In this document: in pieces, positions 56,232-64,000 of the stretch
Numbering within the stretch: the stretch's first letter is position 1
Layout of the letters: every line of letters starts with the position of its first letter
Program-made: the position numbers and the translations under genes
The notes under the pieces: model-generated
Seen by the model: the letters and a program-made list of their open reading frames with translations, nothing else
What the model was told of the DNA's origin: nothing
Databases searched by the model: none
Source: Yersinia mollaretii ATCC 43969
Lineage (GTDB): Bacteria; Pseudomonadota; Gammaproteobacteria; Enterobacterales; Enterobacteriaceae
Length of the DNA stretch: 64,000 nt
Assembly: GCF_013282725.1 (NCBI RefSeq)
Contig: NZ_CP054043.1
Span: 2,852,001 to 2,916,000 of the forward strand
Direction: 5' to 3'

Positions 56232-58037
56232 CTATTTGAGCGGCGAATGAGTGCGCTCGATGCCATAACGCTCGATCTCTTTGTACGGCACGGTGACGGA
56301 TTTCTGCTTGCGCACATCCACCAAAGTGACCCGGTCAGTACAGGAGTAGCAAGGATCGAGGCTGCCAATAATCAGCGGCGCATCAGAGACGGTATTGCCA
56401 CGCAGCATATAGCGCAGCACTGGCCAATTGGCATAGGTGGCGGCACGGCAGCGCCAGCGGAACAGTTTCTGGTTGTCGCCGGTCATGCTCCAGTGAACAT
56501 CTTCGCCACGGGGGGCTTCGGAGAAACCGAGAGCAAATTTGTACGGCTGATAGTGGACCTTCTCCTCCAGTAACGGGCCGCCCGGCATATGGTTCAGGCC
56601 ATATTCAATCATCACCAGCGAGTCAAAGAACTCGCGCACCCGCACCAACAGGCGCGAATTCACGTCGCAACCCTCCAAGCTAAACAGCTCTTTCGGCACG
56701 TTGGCATAGTTGGCGTAGGGGTGGTCGTGGCGCATATCACGGGCATAACCACTGGCGCGGATCATCGGGCCGACCGGGCTGAAATCGCGGGCAATTTTGC
56801 GATCCAACAGGCCCACCCCCACGGTGCGCTGCTCAATGTTGGCGGTGCTCATCAGCATATCCACCAACTGGCCGATATCGGCGCGCATCTCGGCCACCAA
56901 CTGAAGGGTTTTGAGGCGGTCGGCTTTTAGAATATCGCGGCGCACCCCGCCAATCAGATTCAGGCCGTAGGTTTTACGCGCTCCGGTCAGCATCTCGGCG
57001 ATGGTCATGGCTTTCTCGCGCACGCGGAAAAACTGCATAAAACCGGTATCAAAACCGACAAAGTGGCAAGAGAGGCCAATATTGAGCAGATGACTGTGCA
57101 GCCGCTCCACCTCCAGCAAAATGGTGCGGATCATCTGCGCCCGTGGCGGCACGATAATGCCCAGTGCATTCTCAATCGACGAGGTGTAGGCCACACTGTG
57201 AGTGAAGCCGCAAATGCCGCAAATGCGGTCAGAGAGGAAAGTGACGTCGTTGTAGCCCATGCGGGTTTCAGCCAATTTTTCCATGCCGCGATGGACATAA
57301 AACAGGCGGTAGTCGGCATCAATAATGTCTTCGCCATCGACGAACAGGCGGAAGTGGCCCGGCTCATCGGAGGTGATGTGCATCGGGCCGATCGGCACTA
57401 CGCGGCTGCTACTGCCCGCTTCATTTTCAAACTGATAAGTTTCGGTATCCCCCGTGGGGGTGGGGCGCTGGCGATAATCCATGGTGTCTTTGCGCAGCGG
57501 ATAGAGGTCATCCGGCCAATCATCGGGCAGCACTAAACGGCGCTCATCGGGCAGACCCACCGGTTGCAGGCCATACATATCGCGCACTTCGCGCTCACCC
57601 CAGACGGCCGCCGGAACGCGCGGTGTCACTGACGGGAACTCAGGCCGTTCGGGGCTGATCAGCGCTTTGACGATCACCCAGCACTTGTCACCATAGTGTT
57701 TGCCAGTCTCCGCGCCGTACTGTTCGCGGCCCTCCATCGACAGCACATAGTAAATGGCAAAATAGCCATTTAGAGTGCGCTCATCATTGCCGAACAACAC
57801 CGATAGCCAGCCGCCTTGCTGATAATAGAGGTGCTCCACCACCTCCGGCAGGCTGTTGAGCTTAATGGTGATAGTCAATTGGTCGTGGGTCTGCCACTCC
57901 TCATCAAGGATCGCCGTCGGAAATTGTTCACGTAGGCGGGCCACATAGGCGGCACCTAATTTTTCACCGCCGTGTGGCTGACCTGAAACGGGCTGGCCTG
58001 AAGCCGGAATAGCTGAAATGGGCGTTTCGTGAGTCAC
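56232..58037 (-). CDS. hyfG: Hydrogenase-4 large (NiFe) subunit HyfG
   Basis: The protein has 601 residues: a NuoC-like N-terminal domain (about 25-180) fused to a NuoD-like NiFe domain. Nickel ligands lie in 'RICGICGFTHS' (about 270-280) and 'DPCYSCTDR' (about 561-569). After that Arg there are exactly 32 residues (VTLVDV...HSPLK), the size of the peptide that HycI removes from E. coli HycE, so the chain is expected to be processed to about 569 residues. It catalyses proton reduction to H2 on the cytoplasmic side. It starts one base after hyfF ends. Confidence 0.95.
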   Translation of the reverse strand: MTHETPISAIPASGQPVSGQPHGGEKLGAAYVARLREQFPTAILDEEWQTHDQLTITIKLNSLPEVVEHLYYQQGGWLSVLFGNDERTLNGYFAIYYVLSMEGREQYGAETGKHYGDKCWVIVKALISPERPEFPSVTPRVPAAVWGEREVRDMYGLQPVGLPDERRLVLPDDWPDDLYPLRKDTMDYRQRPTPTGDTETYQFENEAGSSSRVVPIGPMHITSDEPGHFRLFVDGEDIIDADYRLFYVHRGMEKLAETRMGYNDVTFLSDRICGICGFTHSVAYTSSIENALGIIVPPRAQMIRTILLEVERLHSHLLNIGLSCHFVGFDTGFMQFFRVREKAMTIAEMLTGARKTYGLNLIGGVRRDILKADRLKTLQLVAEMRADIGQLVDMLMSTANIEQRTVGVGLLDRKIARDFSPVGPMIRASGYARDMRHDHPYANYANVPKELFSLEGCDVNSRLLVRVREFFDSLVMIEYGLNHMPGGPLLEEKVHYQPYKFALGFSEAPRGEDVHWSMTGDNQKLFRWRCRAATYANWPVLRYMLRGNTVSDAPLIIGSLDPCYSCTDRVTLVDVRKQKSVTVPYKEIERYGIERTHSPLK

Positions 58038-58038
58038 G

Positions 58039-59670
58039 TTACATCTCCTGACGTGTCGGGGTAAGTTGCAGGGCGGTTTGCGTCTCAGCGACAGAAGGGG
58101 CCGCCGGAGAAATCTCTGTTATTGGGGGGCGCGATTGCCACGGCAACAGAAAGGGTTGCTCAATAGGGGCGCTGTTGTCGCCTTTGAGCACAATTTGTGT
58201 CGCATCAGTCAGTAAGCGGGTCACTGGCGAGGGAATATGCACCCCCAGTAGCAGCATCAGCAGCAATAAGATCACCATCGGCGCGGTAGTGAGAATCCCC
58301 AGTTCACCTTTGCTGACCGCTTCCGGCGGGGTGCCCAGCACGGTGCTGGCAATCATGCGCACCAATCCGGCCAGCACCAGTGTCAGCAGCAAGAGCAGTG
58401 CAATCACCAACCCGATATGCCCGGCTTTAATCGCCGCTGCCACCACCATAAATTCGCTGATAAACACATTAAATGGCGGCATCCCCGCCAGCGCCAATGC
58501 GCCCCCGGCCAATAACACGGCGGTAAGTGGAGCGACACGAATAATGCCTTTAATCGCCCCCATATCCCGCGTGCCATATTTCAGCAGCACGTTACCGGAG
58601 CCACAGAACAGCAAGGTTTTCGCCAGACTGTGATTCAAGGTGTGGAACAGTGCAGCCAGCACCCCCAGCGGGCCACCAATTCCCAGCGCCACGGCGATAA
58701 GCCCCATGTTCTCGACACTGGAGTAGGCCAGCAGACGTTTCATATCGCGCTGCGCCAGAATAAAGAACGCGGAGACCGCCACCGACATCATGCCGAACAC
58801 CAACAGCAGCATTTGCGGGAAGTGCGGCCCGATGGCGGCGCTGATAATGATGTAGTAGCGGATGATTACCAGCAGGGCGCAGTTGAGCAGCACCGCCGAT
58901 AGCAAGGCGCTGGTGGGGCTAGGTGCTTCACTGTGGGCATCCGGTAGCCATGAATGCATCGGGAACAGGCCAGTTTTGGTGCCAAAGCCAATTAGGATAA
59001 AGACAAAGGCCAAATGCATCAGGCTGGGGTCTAGCTCTTTGGCGTGCTCGGAGACTACGGTCCAGAAAATGGCGCTCCCCGGATCCGCCAGTACATTGGC
59101 GGCATTGGCATACACCAACACCGTGCCGTACAGCCCGAATGCCACCCCCACGGTACAGATAATAATGTACTTCCAAGCCGCCTCCAGTGAGGATCGCTGA
59201 CCATATAGCCCCACCAAAAAGGCTGAGCTGAGGGTGGTGGCTTCGATGCCCACCCACATCAGAATCAGGTTATTGCTGGTGACCACCAGCAGCATGGTGA
59301 ACAGGAATAGATGGAAGAAACCATAATAGTTGCACAGGGTGCCCACGGTGATTTCGCCATTATTCACTTCATGGCGCATATAGCCGAGGGAGTAGAGGCC
59401 AGTGATAAAACCGATAATGCCCAGAATGGCGAGGAACAGGGCACTGAGGCTGTCGATATGCAGCCAATCATGGGCGGCCAGAATGTCTCCGCCGAGCGCC
59501 ACCCGACACACCACCGTCAAGGCCACGACTAGCAACAGACTGATACCGACAAAATGAACCCCAGTGGTTGCCATGCGGGCGGCACTGCCCAAGGCGCGAC
59601 AGGCAAAGGCCAGCAGTGAGGTGATTAGCGGTATCGCCAGCAGCAATAACAGCAGGTCAGTATGACTCAT
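58039..59670 (-). CDS. hyfF: Hydrogenase-4 membrane subunit HyfF (NuoL/M/N-like)
   Basis: The protein has 543 residues and about 13-14 transmembrane helices of the Mrp/NuoLMN antiporter family. Key residues are visible: Glu in '[14 protein letters not shown]' (helix 5), Lys in '[25 protein letters not shown]' (helix 7-8) and Lys in 'HSLAKTLLF' (helix 10). This subunit is the extra proton-pumping-type module that distinguishes Hyf from Hyc. The order and spacing are tight (4 bp to hyfE, 1 bp to hyfG). Confidence 0.93.
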   Translation of the reverse strand: MSHTDLLLLLLAIPLITSLLAFACRALGSAARMATTGVHFVGISLLLVVALTVVCRVALGGDILAAHDWLHIDSLSALFLAILGIIGFITGLYSLGYMRHEVNNGEITVGTLCNYYGFFHLFLFTMLLVVTSNNLILMWVGIEATTLSSAFLVGLYGQRSSLEAAWKYIIICTVGVAFGLYGTVLVYANAANVLADPGSAIFWTVVSEHAKELDPSLMHLAFVFILIGFGTKTGLFPMHSWLPDAHSEAPSPTSALLSAVLLNCALLVIIRYYIIISAAIGPHFPQMLLLVFGMMSVAVSAFFILAQRDMKRLLAYSSVENMGLIAVALGIGGPLGVLAALFHTLNHSLAKTLLFCGSGNVLLKYGTRDMGAIKGIIRVAPLTAVLLAGGALALAGMPPFNVFISEFMVVAAAIKAGHIGLVIALLLLLTLVLAGLVRMIASTVLGTPPEAVSKGELGILTTAPMVILLLLMLLLGVHIPSPVTRLLTDATQIVLKGDNSAPIEQPFLLPWQSRPPITEISPAAPSVAETQTALQLTPTRQEM

Positions 59671-59674
59671 TTCA

Positions 59675-60343
59675 TTACCCCTTTAGCGCCGTCAGTTGTT
59701 TAACATCCAGCGTGTGCAGCGTGCGGTAAATCTTGCGCGCCATGAACGTCATCACAATCACCGCGAAAATAGCATCAGTGGCAATGCCAATCTCGACCAG
59801 CTCCGGTGCGCGGAAGGCCAGCAGCGCCAGCATCAAATGCGCGCCATTCTCCATCAGGCAGTAACCAAAGATATTTTTCAGGATATTGCGCTGGGTAACG
59901 ATACAGAGCAGGCCAATCAGGAAATGCCCCAGAGAGACTGCCAGTGCGGGTTTCAGCGCGCTGACCATCGGCAACTGCACCGGCTCGACTACGAAGTAGC
60001 TCAGCAAGATGATGATGGCGGCGATAAAAATCAGGCTGGCGGTGCCAATCACCCCGCCGTTAGCTTTGGGGTCCTCCATCTGGCGAAAGGCGCGGTACAT
60101 AATCCACGGCACCAGCACCACCTTGGTGATAAAGGCGGTGAGCGACCAGAGGTACAGTTCGTGGGCGTTGAGTGTCTCGGCCAATACCAGAAAAATCAGC
60201 ACTAACACCAGCGACTGCAAGGCATAAAACAGCGCTGAAGTGGCGGGTTTCTTCACGATAATCACCAGCAGCGAGGTGATGATCAGCAGCCCAGCCAGAT
60301 TGTTGACGACAAGAGTGTTGATGAGTAATGGTGTTCCGGTCAT
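59675..60343 (-). CDS. hyfE: Hydrogenase-4 membrane subunit HyfE
   Basis: The protein has 222 residues and about seven hydrophobic helices. The C-terminal part ('[41 protein letters not shown]') is NuoK-like, with a membrane Glu; the N-terminal part is an additional region typical of HyfE. It belongs to the membrane arm and may form part of the proton path. It is found in hydrogenase-4 but not hydrogenase-3 operons. Confidence 0.91.
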   Translation of the reverse strand: MTGTPLLINTLVVNNLAGLLIITSLLVIIVKKPATSALFYALQSLVLVLIFLVLAETLNAHELYLWSLTAFITKVVLVPWIMYRAFRQMEDPKANGGVIGTASLIFIAAIIILLSYFVVEPVQLPMVSALKPALAVSLGHFLIGLLCIVTQRNILKNIFGYCLMENGAHLMLALLAFRAPELVEIGIATDAIFAVIVMTFMARKIYRTLHTLDVKQLTALKG

Positions 60344-60357
60344 GATTTTTTACTCCC

Positions 60358-61827
60358 TTATCCGAGCCAGGCGACGGCAATGAAGCTTGAGCACACTGAC
60401 ATGATCACCAAAATCACCAGCACCCCCTGCATCGCCAGCGGCAGCGGTTTGGCACTGGCGATCGCCTCGGATGGCTTACCGGGCACGGTCTGCCCGAACC
60501 AGTAGAGGAACCAGCCGAAACTCGCCACCGACTCAATCAACGCCAATACCAGCAGCGGTATTAGCAGCCAATGTTCGTGAGAGAGCGAGAAGCCCGCGGC
60601 GAAAATAGGGAATTTGCTGAAGAAGCCGTTGAACGGCGGTACCCCGGTGATCGCCAGTGCGGCGACACAGAATCCCACCCCCAGCAGCGGCATTTTGCCC
60701 ATCATGCCCTTGAGTTTCGGCAACATGCGGGTGCCACAACTGTAGCTCAGCGCCCCCGCGACCAAGAAGAACAGGCTCTTGGCGAAAGCATGGTTGAAGA
60801 TGTAAGCAATGCCGCCGTCAAAGGCCATTTTCGAGCCGTAGACCGACAGTGACAGCGCGAAGAAGATGTAGGAGAGCTGGGTAATGGTGGAGTAGGCCAG
60901 CAGCCGTTTCATATCTTTTTGCGGCAGATACATAAAGAAGCCATAAATCAGCGTGATAACCGCCATCACCATACCCACAGTACCGATAATCTGCGGCACA
61001 TCACCTGCGGAGTAGATGGCGCGGGCGAAGATATAGACGCCCACTTTGACCATCGAGGCCGCGTGAAGATAGGAGCTGACGGGGGTGGGCGCTTCCATCG
61101 CATCGGGCAACCAGATATGCAGCGGTAGCTGAGCTGATTTCCCCCACGCGGCGAACAAGATGCCGCCGAACACGATGATCTTAGTGGTGTGATCCAGTTG
61201 TGCCAGCGCCGTCAGGGCAAAGGTGCCCGTATTGACCAGCAGCACCGCCGCCGCCAAGTAGAGGCCGATGGCCGCCACATGGGTTACTAACAGCGCTTTG
61301 AGTGCGGATCGCAGTGACTTTTGGCTCTGGTAGTAACCAATCAAGCCCCATGAGCAGCCGCCCGTGATTTCAAAGAAGAAGAGCTGGCCCAGCAGGGTGG
61401 ATGATAAAACCAAGCCAGCCATTGCACCGATGAATACCAGCAGCAGCGCGTAGTAGCGGTTGGTGCCTTCGTGTGGATGCTCGCGGTTGCCCAGTGTCAA
61501 ATAACCGGTGGAGTAGATGCTCACCAGCAGCCCGAGGAAGACCACGGCGAAAGCAATCAGGGTGCTGATACGGTCGATCGTCAGGCCGAATAGCGCCATA
61601 TCACCGTAATGAATCAGATCAAAGGTGACATCAATCTTCCCGCCGGTTAAGTAGCCATAGGCCAACAGCACCGTCCCCAAGGTGGCCAGTAGCGCAAAGA
61701 GGCTACAGGACCATTTCGCCATGCGCTGAGGTAGACAGGCGGTGAGGATCGCCCCGGCAAACGGGACCAATATAGTCGCAAAGGCCGTATTCATAAGGGC
61801 TATATTCATAAGAGCCATGTTCTCCAT
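60358..61827 (-). CDS. hyfD: Hydrogenase-4 membrane subunit HyfD (NuoL/M/N-like)
   Basis: The protein has 489 residues and about 14 helices. 'EITGGCSWGLIGYYQ' (helix 5 Glu), 'WGKSAQLPLHIWLPDAMEAPTPVSSYLHAASMVKVG' (helix 7-8 Lys and His) and 'NHAFAKSLFFL' (helix 10 Lys) are antiporter-family residues. From memory E. coli HyfD begins MENLALTTLLLP; here the N-terminus is MENMALMNIALMNTAF, with a small in-frame duplication (MALMN/IALMN) from a direct repeat near 61790-61820. It is the second antiporter-like subunit of the complex. Confidence 0.92.
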   Translation of the reverse strand: MENMALMNIALMNTAFATILVPFAGAILTACLPQRMAKWSCSLFALLATLGTVLLAYGYLTGGKIDVTFDLIHYGDMALFGLTIDRISTLIAFAVVFLGLLVSIYSTGYLTLGNREHPHEGTNRYYALLLVFIGAMAGLVLSSTLLGQLFFFEITGGCSWGLIGYYQSQKSLRSALKALLVTHVAAIGLYLAAAVLLVNTGTFALTALAQLDHTTKIIVFGGILFAAWGKSAQLPLHIWLPDAMEAPTPVSSYLHAASMVKVGVYIFARAIYSAGDVPQIIGTVGMVMAVITLIYGFFMYLPQKDMKRLLAYSTITQLSYIFFALSLSVYGSKMAFDGGIAYIFNHAFAKSLFFLVAGALSYSCGTRMLPKLKGMMGKMPLLGVGFCVAALAITGVPPFNGFFSKFPIFAAGFSLSHEHWLLIPLLVLALIESVASFGWFLYWFGQTVPGKPSEAIASAKPLPLAMQGVLVILVIMSVCSSFIAVAWLG

Positions 61828-61845
61828 GATGGGTTTATTAGCTCC

Positions 61846-62799
61846 TTAAAGACCGGTGAGATAGAAAACCAAGGATAGGGTGGCAACACCAAACCCCAGC
61901 CAGGTAATACGGGAGGTCAACAGGAAGCGCCCACGGGCGATACTGTTTTCCACGAGGGAGGCGAGGACAAACAGCAGCGCCAATTTGACCACGCAAGCCA
62001 CCAGCGCCCATAACAGACCCGGCCCGCTGAGCACCGCCAGCTTGCCGAACGGGATAAACACCGCAAGGAATAACTGTGCCACCACCACCTGTTTTAGGCT
62101 GATGCCCCATTTGACCAGCCCCAGCGATGCGCCGGAGTACTCTGTCAGCGGCCCCTCCTGTAGCTCTTGCTCCGCTTCGGCGACATCAAACGGGATTTTT
62201 CCCATCTCGATAAATACCGCGAAACCACAGGCCAGCAGCGCCAGCGCGGTGGCGGTCGGCGACTGCCAGTGGCCCTCCGACAGGGCGGTGCTGATGGTGC
62301 CGATATTGGTGGAGCCGGCAATCAGCCCGACCACTAACAGGGAGAGGATCAGGGTCGGTTCGACCAGCACGCCCAGAGTTAGCTCACGGCTGGCCCCGAT
62401 ACCGGCGAAGATGCTGCCGCTGTCCAGACCCGCCAGTGAGAAGAAGAAGCGGAACAGTGCGAACAGGTAGAGCAGGGCGATCAAGTCGCCCGCCACGCCA
62501 AATGGCGATGACAGAGTGAAAATCGGCAGCGCCATGGCAATCAGCAACATACTGCCCAGCAGCACATAGGGCATCAGGCGGAAAATAATGCCCGCGTTGG
62601 CCGGAGCCACATCTTGCCGTTTCAGCAGCTTGGCTAAATCACGATACTCTTGCAGCACCCCCGGCCCACGGCGGGAGTGCATTCGGGCTTTCACCATGCG
62701 GGAGATACCCGACATCAGCGGTGCCAGCGCCAGCATGAAAAGCGCCTGCCCAAAGGCGAAGGCCATCATAGAGACTGTCGGCATATCAGTAGTTGGCAT
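61846..62799 (-). CDS. hyfC: Hydrogenase-4 membrane subunit HyfC (NuoH-like)
   Basis: The protein has 317 residues and eight helices. 'RMVKARMHSRRGPGVLQEYRDLAKLLKRQDV' (about 31-60) and 'EMGKIPFDVAEAEQELQEGPLTEYSG' (about 195-220) are the NuoH-type loops at the junction of membrane and peripheral arms, near the quinone-like cavity. It anchors the HyfG/HyfI module to the membrane. The gene sits 11 bp after hyfB. Confidence 0.94.
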   Translation of the reverse strand: MPTTDMPTVSMMAFAFGQALFMLALAPLMSGISRMVKARMHSRRGPGVLQEYRDLAKLLKRQDVAPANAGIIFRLMPYVLLGSMLLIAMALPIFTLSSPFGVAGDLIALLYLFALFRFFFSLAGLDSGSIFAGIGASRELTLGVLVEPTLILSLLVVGLIAGSTNIGTISTALSEGHWQSPTATALALLACGFAVFIEMGKIPFDVAEAEQELQEGPLTEYSGASLGLVKWGISLKQVVVAQLFLAVFIPFGKLAVLSGPGLLWALVACVVKLALLFVLASLVENSIARGRFLLTSRITWLGFGVATLSLVFYLTGL

Positions 62800-62810
62800 T
62801 GCTCGTCTCC

Positions 62811-64000
62811 TTAAATCGCCGCCACAATCAGCAGAATCACCAGCGCGGCGACCACATACAGACAGTAGAGGCGGAAATCACCCTGTTGCAGCCATTGAAT
62901 TCGCTGGCTGAGCCATTGGATCAAGCGGATAAGCGGGGCCACAATTTTGTCGTCCCATAGCGGTTCCACCCGCGTCGCGCCGCTGATGGAGTGCTCCAGC
63001 GCACTCTGCATCATCGGGGCGGGATCCAGCTTTTTGCGCATCCGGTAGAGCGGGGCGAACATCACCCGCAGCGGCTGAGTAAAGCCCCCTGCGGAGACGG
63101 TCATTGCCTGCTCGTAGGCATAGCCGCAAGCCCAAGGGTCGCCGCCATGACGAAATGCCAGACGGCTGCCTTTGTAGAGGCTGGCGACCAGCAAAATCAC
63201 CAGCGGCAAGATCAGTAAACCGAAGAAGATAGCGAGGGTGGAGAGCATCGCCTGAGAACTCTGTTGCGGGAACAGCACCGCGCCTTGTGCCACTTGTAAA
63301 GTCGACACTGACGGTGCGGCTATCAGGCTAGCGGCAATGCGGCCAATGACCGGAGCCACCTGGGTAGCACCTATCCCCAACAGCAAACAGAGCAACGCCA
63401 GCAGCAGCATGGCGGTGGTCATTGGCCACGGGACTTCCCGCGCAAGGGATGCTTTTTCTGTGCGCGGCAGGCCGCAGAAGCTGATGCCGTACACTTTGAC
63501 GAAGCACATCGCCGCCAGTGCGCCAGTGATCGCCAGCATCACAATGGCAATCGGCCCAGCGAGACGAATGATAAAATTGCCCTCTTGGGTCATGGTAAAC
63601 AGTGATTGATAGGTGAACCATTCACTGACGAAACCATTAAACGGCGGCAGGGCCGAGATAGCCATACAGCCGACCAAAAAGGCCAGCGCGGTGTAAGGCA
63701 TGGCTCTGGCGAGTCCGCCCATCTTCTCCATATCTTTGGTGTGGACGCGGTAAATCACGGCACCCGCGCCGAGGAACAGCAGCCCTTTGAAAACGGCGTG
63801 GTTGAGCAGATGGTAGAGCGCGCCGAGCAGGCCAAGGGCGGCCAATATGGGCTGGTGGCTGGCAATCCCTATCATGCCGACCCCGACGCCCATCAGGATA
63901 ATGCCGATATTTTCGACTGTGTGATAAGCCAGCAGTCGTTTGATATCGTGCTCGGCCAGTGCATACAGCACCCCCAACACCGAGGAGACCGCGCCGAATC
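62811..64000 (-). CDS. hyfB: Hydrogenase-4 membrane subunit HyfB, 5' end beyond the window
   Basis: The frame is open to the window edge, so about 396 C-terminal residues are present of an expected 670 or so. 'GVLYALAEHDIKRLLAYHTVENIGIILMGVGVG' and 'NHAVFKGLLFLGAGAVIYRVHTKDMEKMGGL' are the antiporter-family helix 9-10 regions with the conserved Lys, and 'SALPPFNGFVSEWFTYQSLF' follows. The long amphipathic C-terminal part (about 120 residues, ending in a hydrophobic anchor) matches the HycC/HyfB lateral helix. Being upstream of hyfC, it is the first hyf gene seen; hyfA would lie outside. Confidence 0.92.
   Translation of the reverse strand, partial: FGAVSSVLGVLYALAEHDIKRLLAYHTVENIGIILMGVGVGMIGIASHQPILAALGLLGALYHLLNHAVFKGLLFLGAGAVIYRVHTKDMEKMGGLARAMPYTALAFLVGCMAISALPPFNGFVSEWFTYQSLFTMTQEGNFIIRLAGPIAIVMLAITGALAAMCFVKVYGISFCGLPRTEKASLAREVPWPMTTAMLLLALLCLLLGIGATQVAPVIGRIAASLIAAPSVSTLQVAQGAVLFPQQSSQAMLSTLAIFFGLLILPLVILLVASLYKGSRLAFRHGGDPWACGYAYEQAMTVSAGGFTQPLRVMFAPLYRMRKKLDPAPMMQSALEHSISGATRVEPLWDDKIVAPLIRLIQWLSQRIQWLQQGDFRLYCLYVVAALVILLIVAAI

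Overview
The window reads as chromosomal DNA of a Yersinia, most likely of the Y. enterocolitica group. Three things point there. Proteins that I compared with E. coli relatives from memory (DinG, YbiB, RlmF, GlnHPQ, Dps, RhtA, OmpX, YbiT, MoeAB, FolE, YeiB, MglBAC) are close but clearly not identical. Tandem ERIC-type repeats of about 125 bp are present, as is usual in Yersinia. A hydrogenase-4 / formate hydrogenlyase locus, which is known from Y. enterocolitica, fills the right end. I saw no insertion sequence, prophage, CRISPR array, rRNA or tRNA.

Positions 1-12,600 hold the end of a PhnD-type binding protein, a small membrane protein, the exporter YedA, a secreted alginate-lyase-family protein, a general porin, dinG, aqpZ, ybiB, ybiJ, rlmF (whose last codons lie in an ERIC array) and a soluble double-PAS chemoreceptor of BdlA type. 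Positions 12,600-21,500 hold glnHPQ with a sigma-54 promoter and NtrC sites, dps, tam, a fasciclin / ECF sigma factor / anti-sigma operon, a GNAT gene, rhtA and ompX.

Positions 21,500-31,400 hold a hydrolase, a cation-efflux protein paired with a degenerate M24 peptidase-fold protein, ybiT, moeAB, a DUF924 gene and kgtP. Positions 31,500-35,850 are a visibly AT-rich three-gene ABC exporter (double-length FtsX permease, adaptor, ATPase) in the same gene order as peptide-antibiotic exporters such as DarBCD, but with no cargo gene in sight. Positions 36,150-47,840 hold formaldehyde detoxification (frmA, fghA), a LysR regulator, an MFS transporter, folE, yeiB (with a run of ten G) and the galactose regulon galS-mglBAC with matching CRP/Gal operator promoters.

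Positions 48,200-64,000 are the formate hydrogenlyase locus. An FhlA/HyfR activator faces a long minus-strand set: hyfB (cut by the window edge), C, D, E, F, G, H, I, a hycH/hyfJ homologue, hycI, then hydN and fdhF. Formate dehydrogenase H passes electrons through HydN-type ferredoxins to the HyfG/HyfI NiFe centre, and the membrane subunits resemble complex I. FdhF carries cysteine where E. coli has selenocysteine. hydN-fdhF appears to have its own sigma-54 promoter, and its predicted leader is almost wholly a tandem ERIC array. These last points, the exporter and the G tract are the observations I would follow first.
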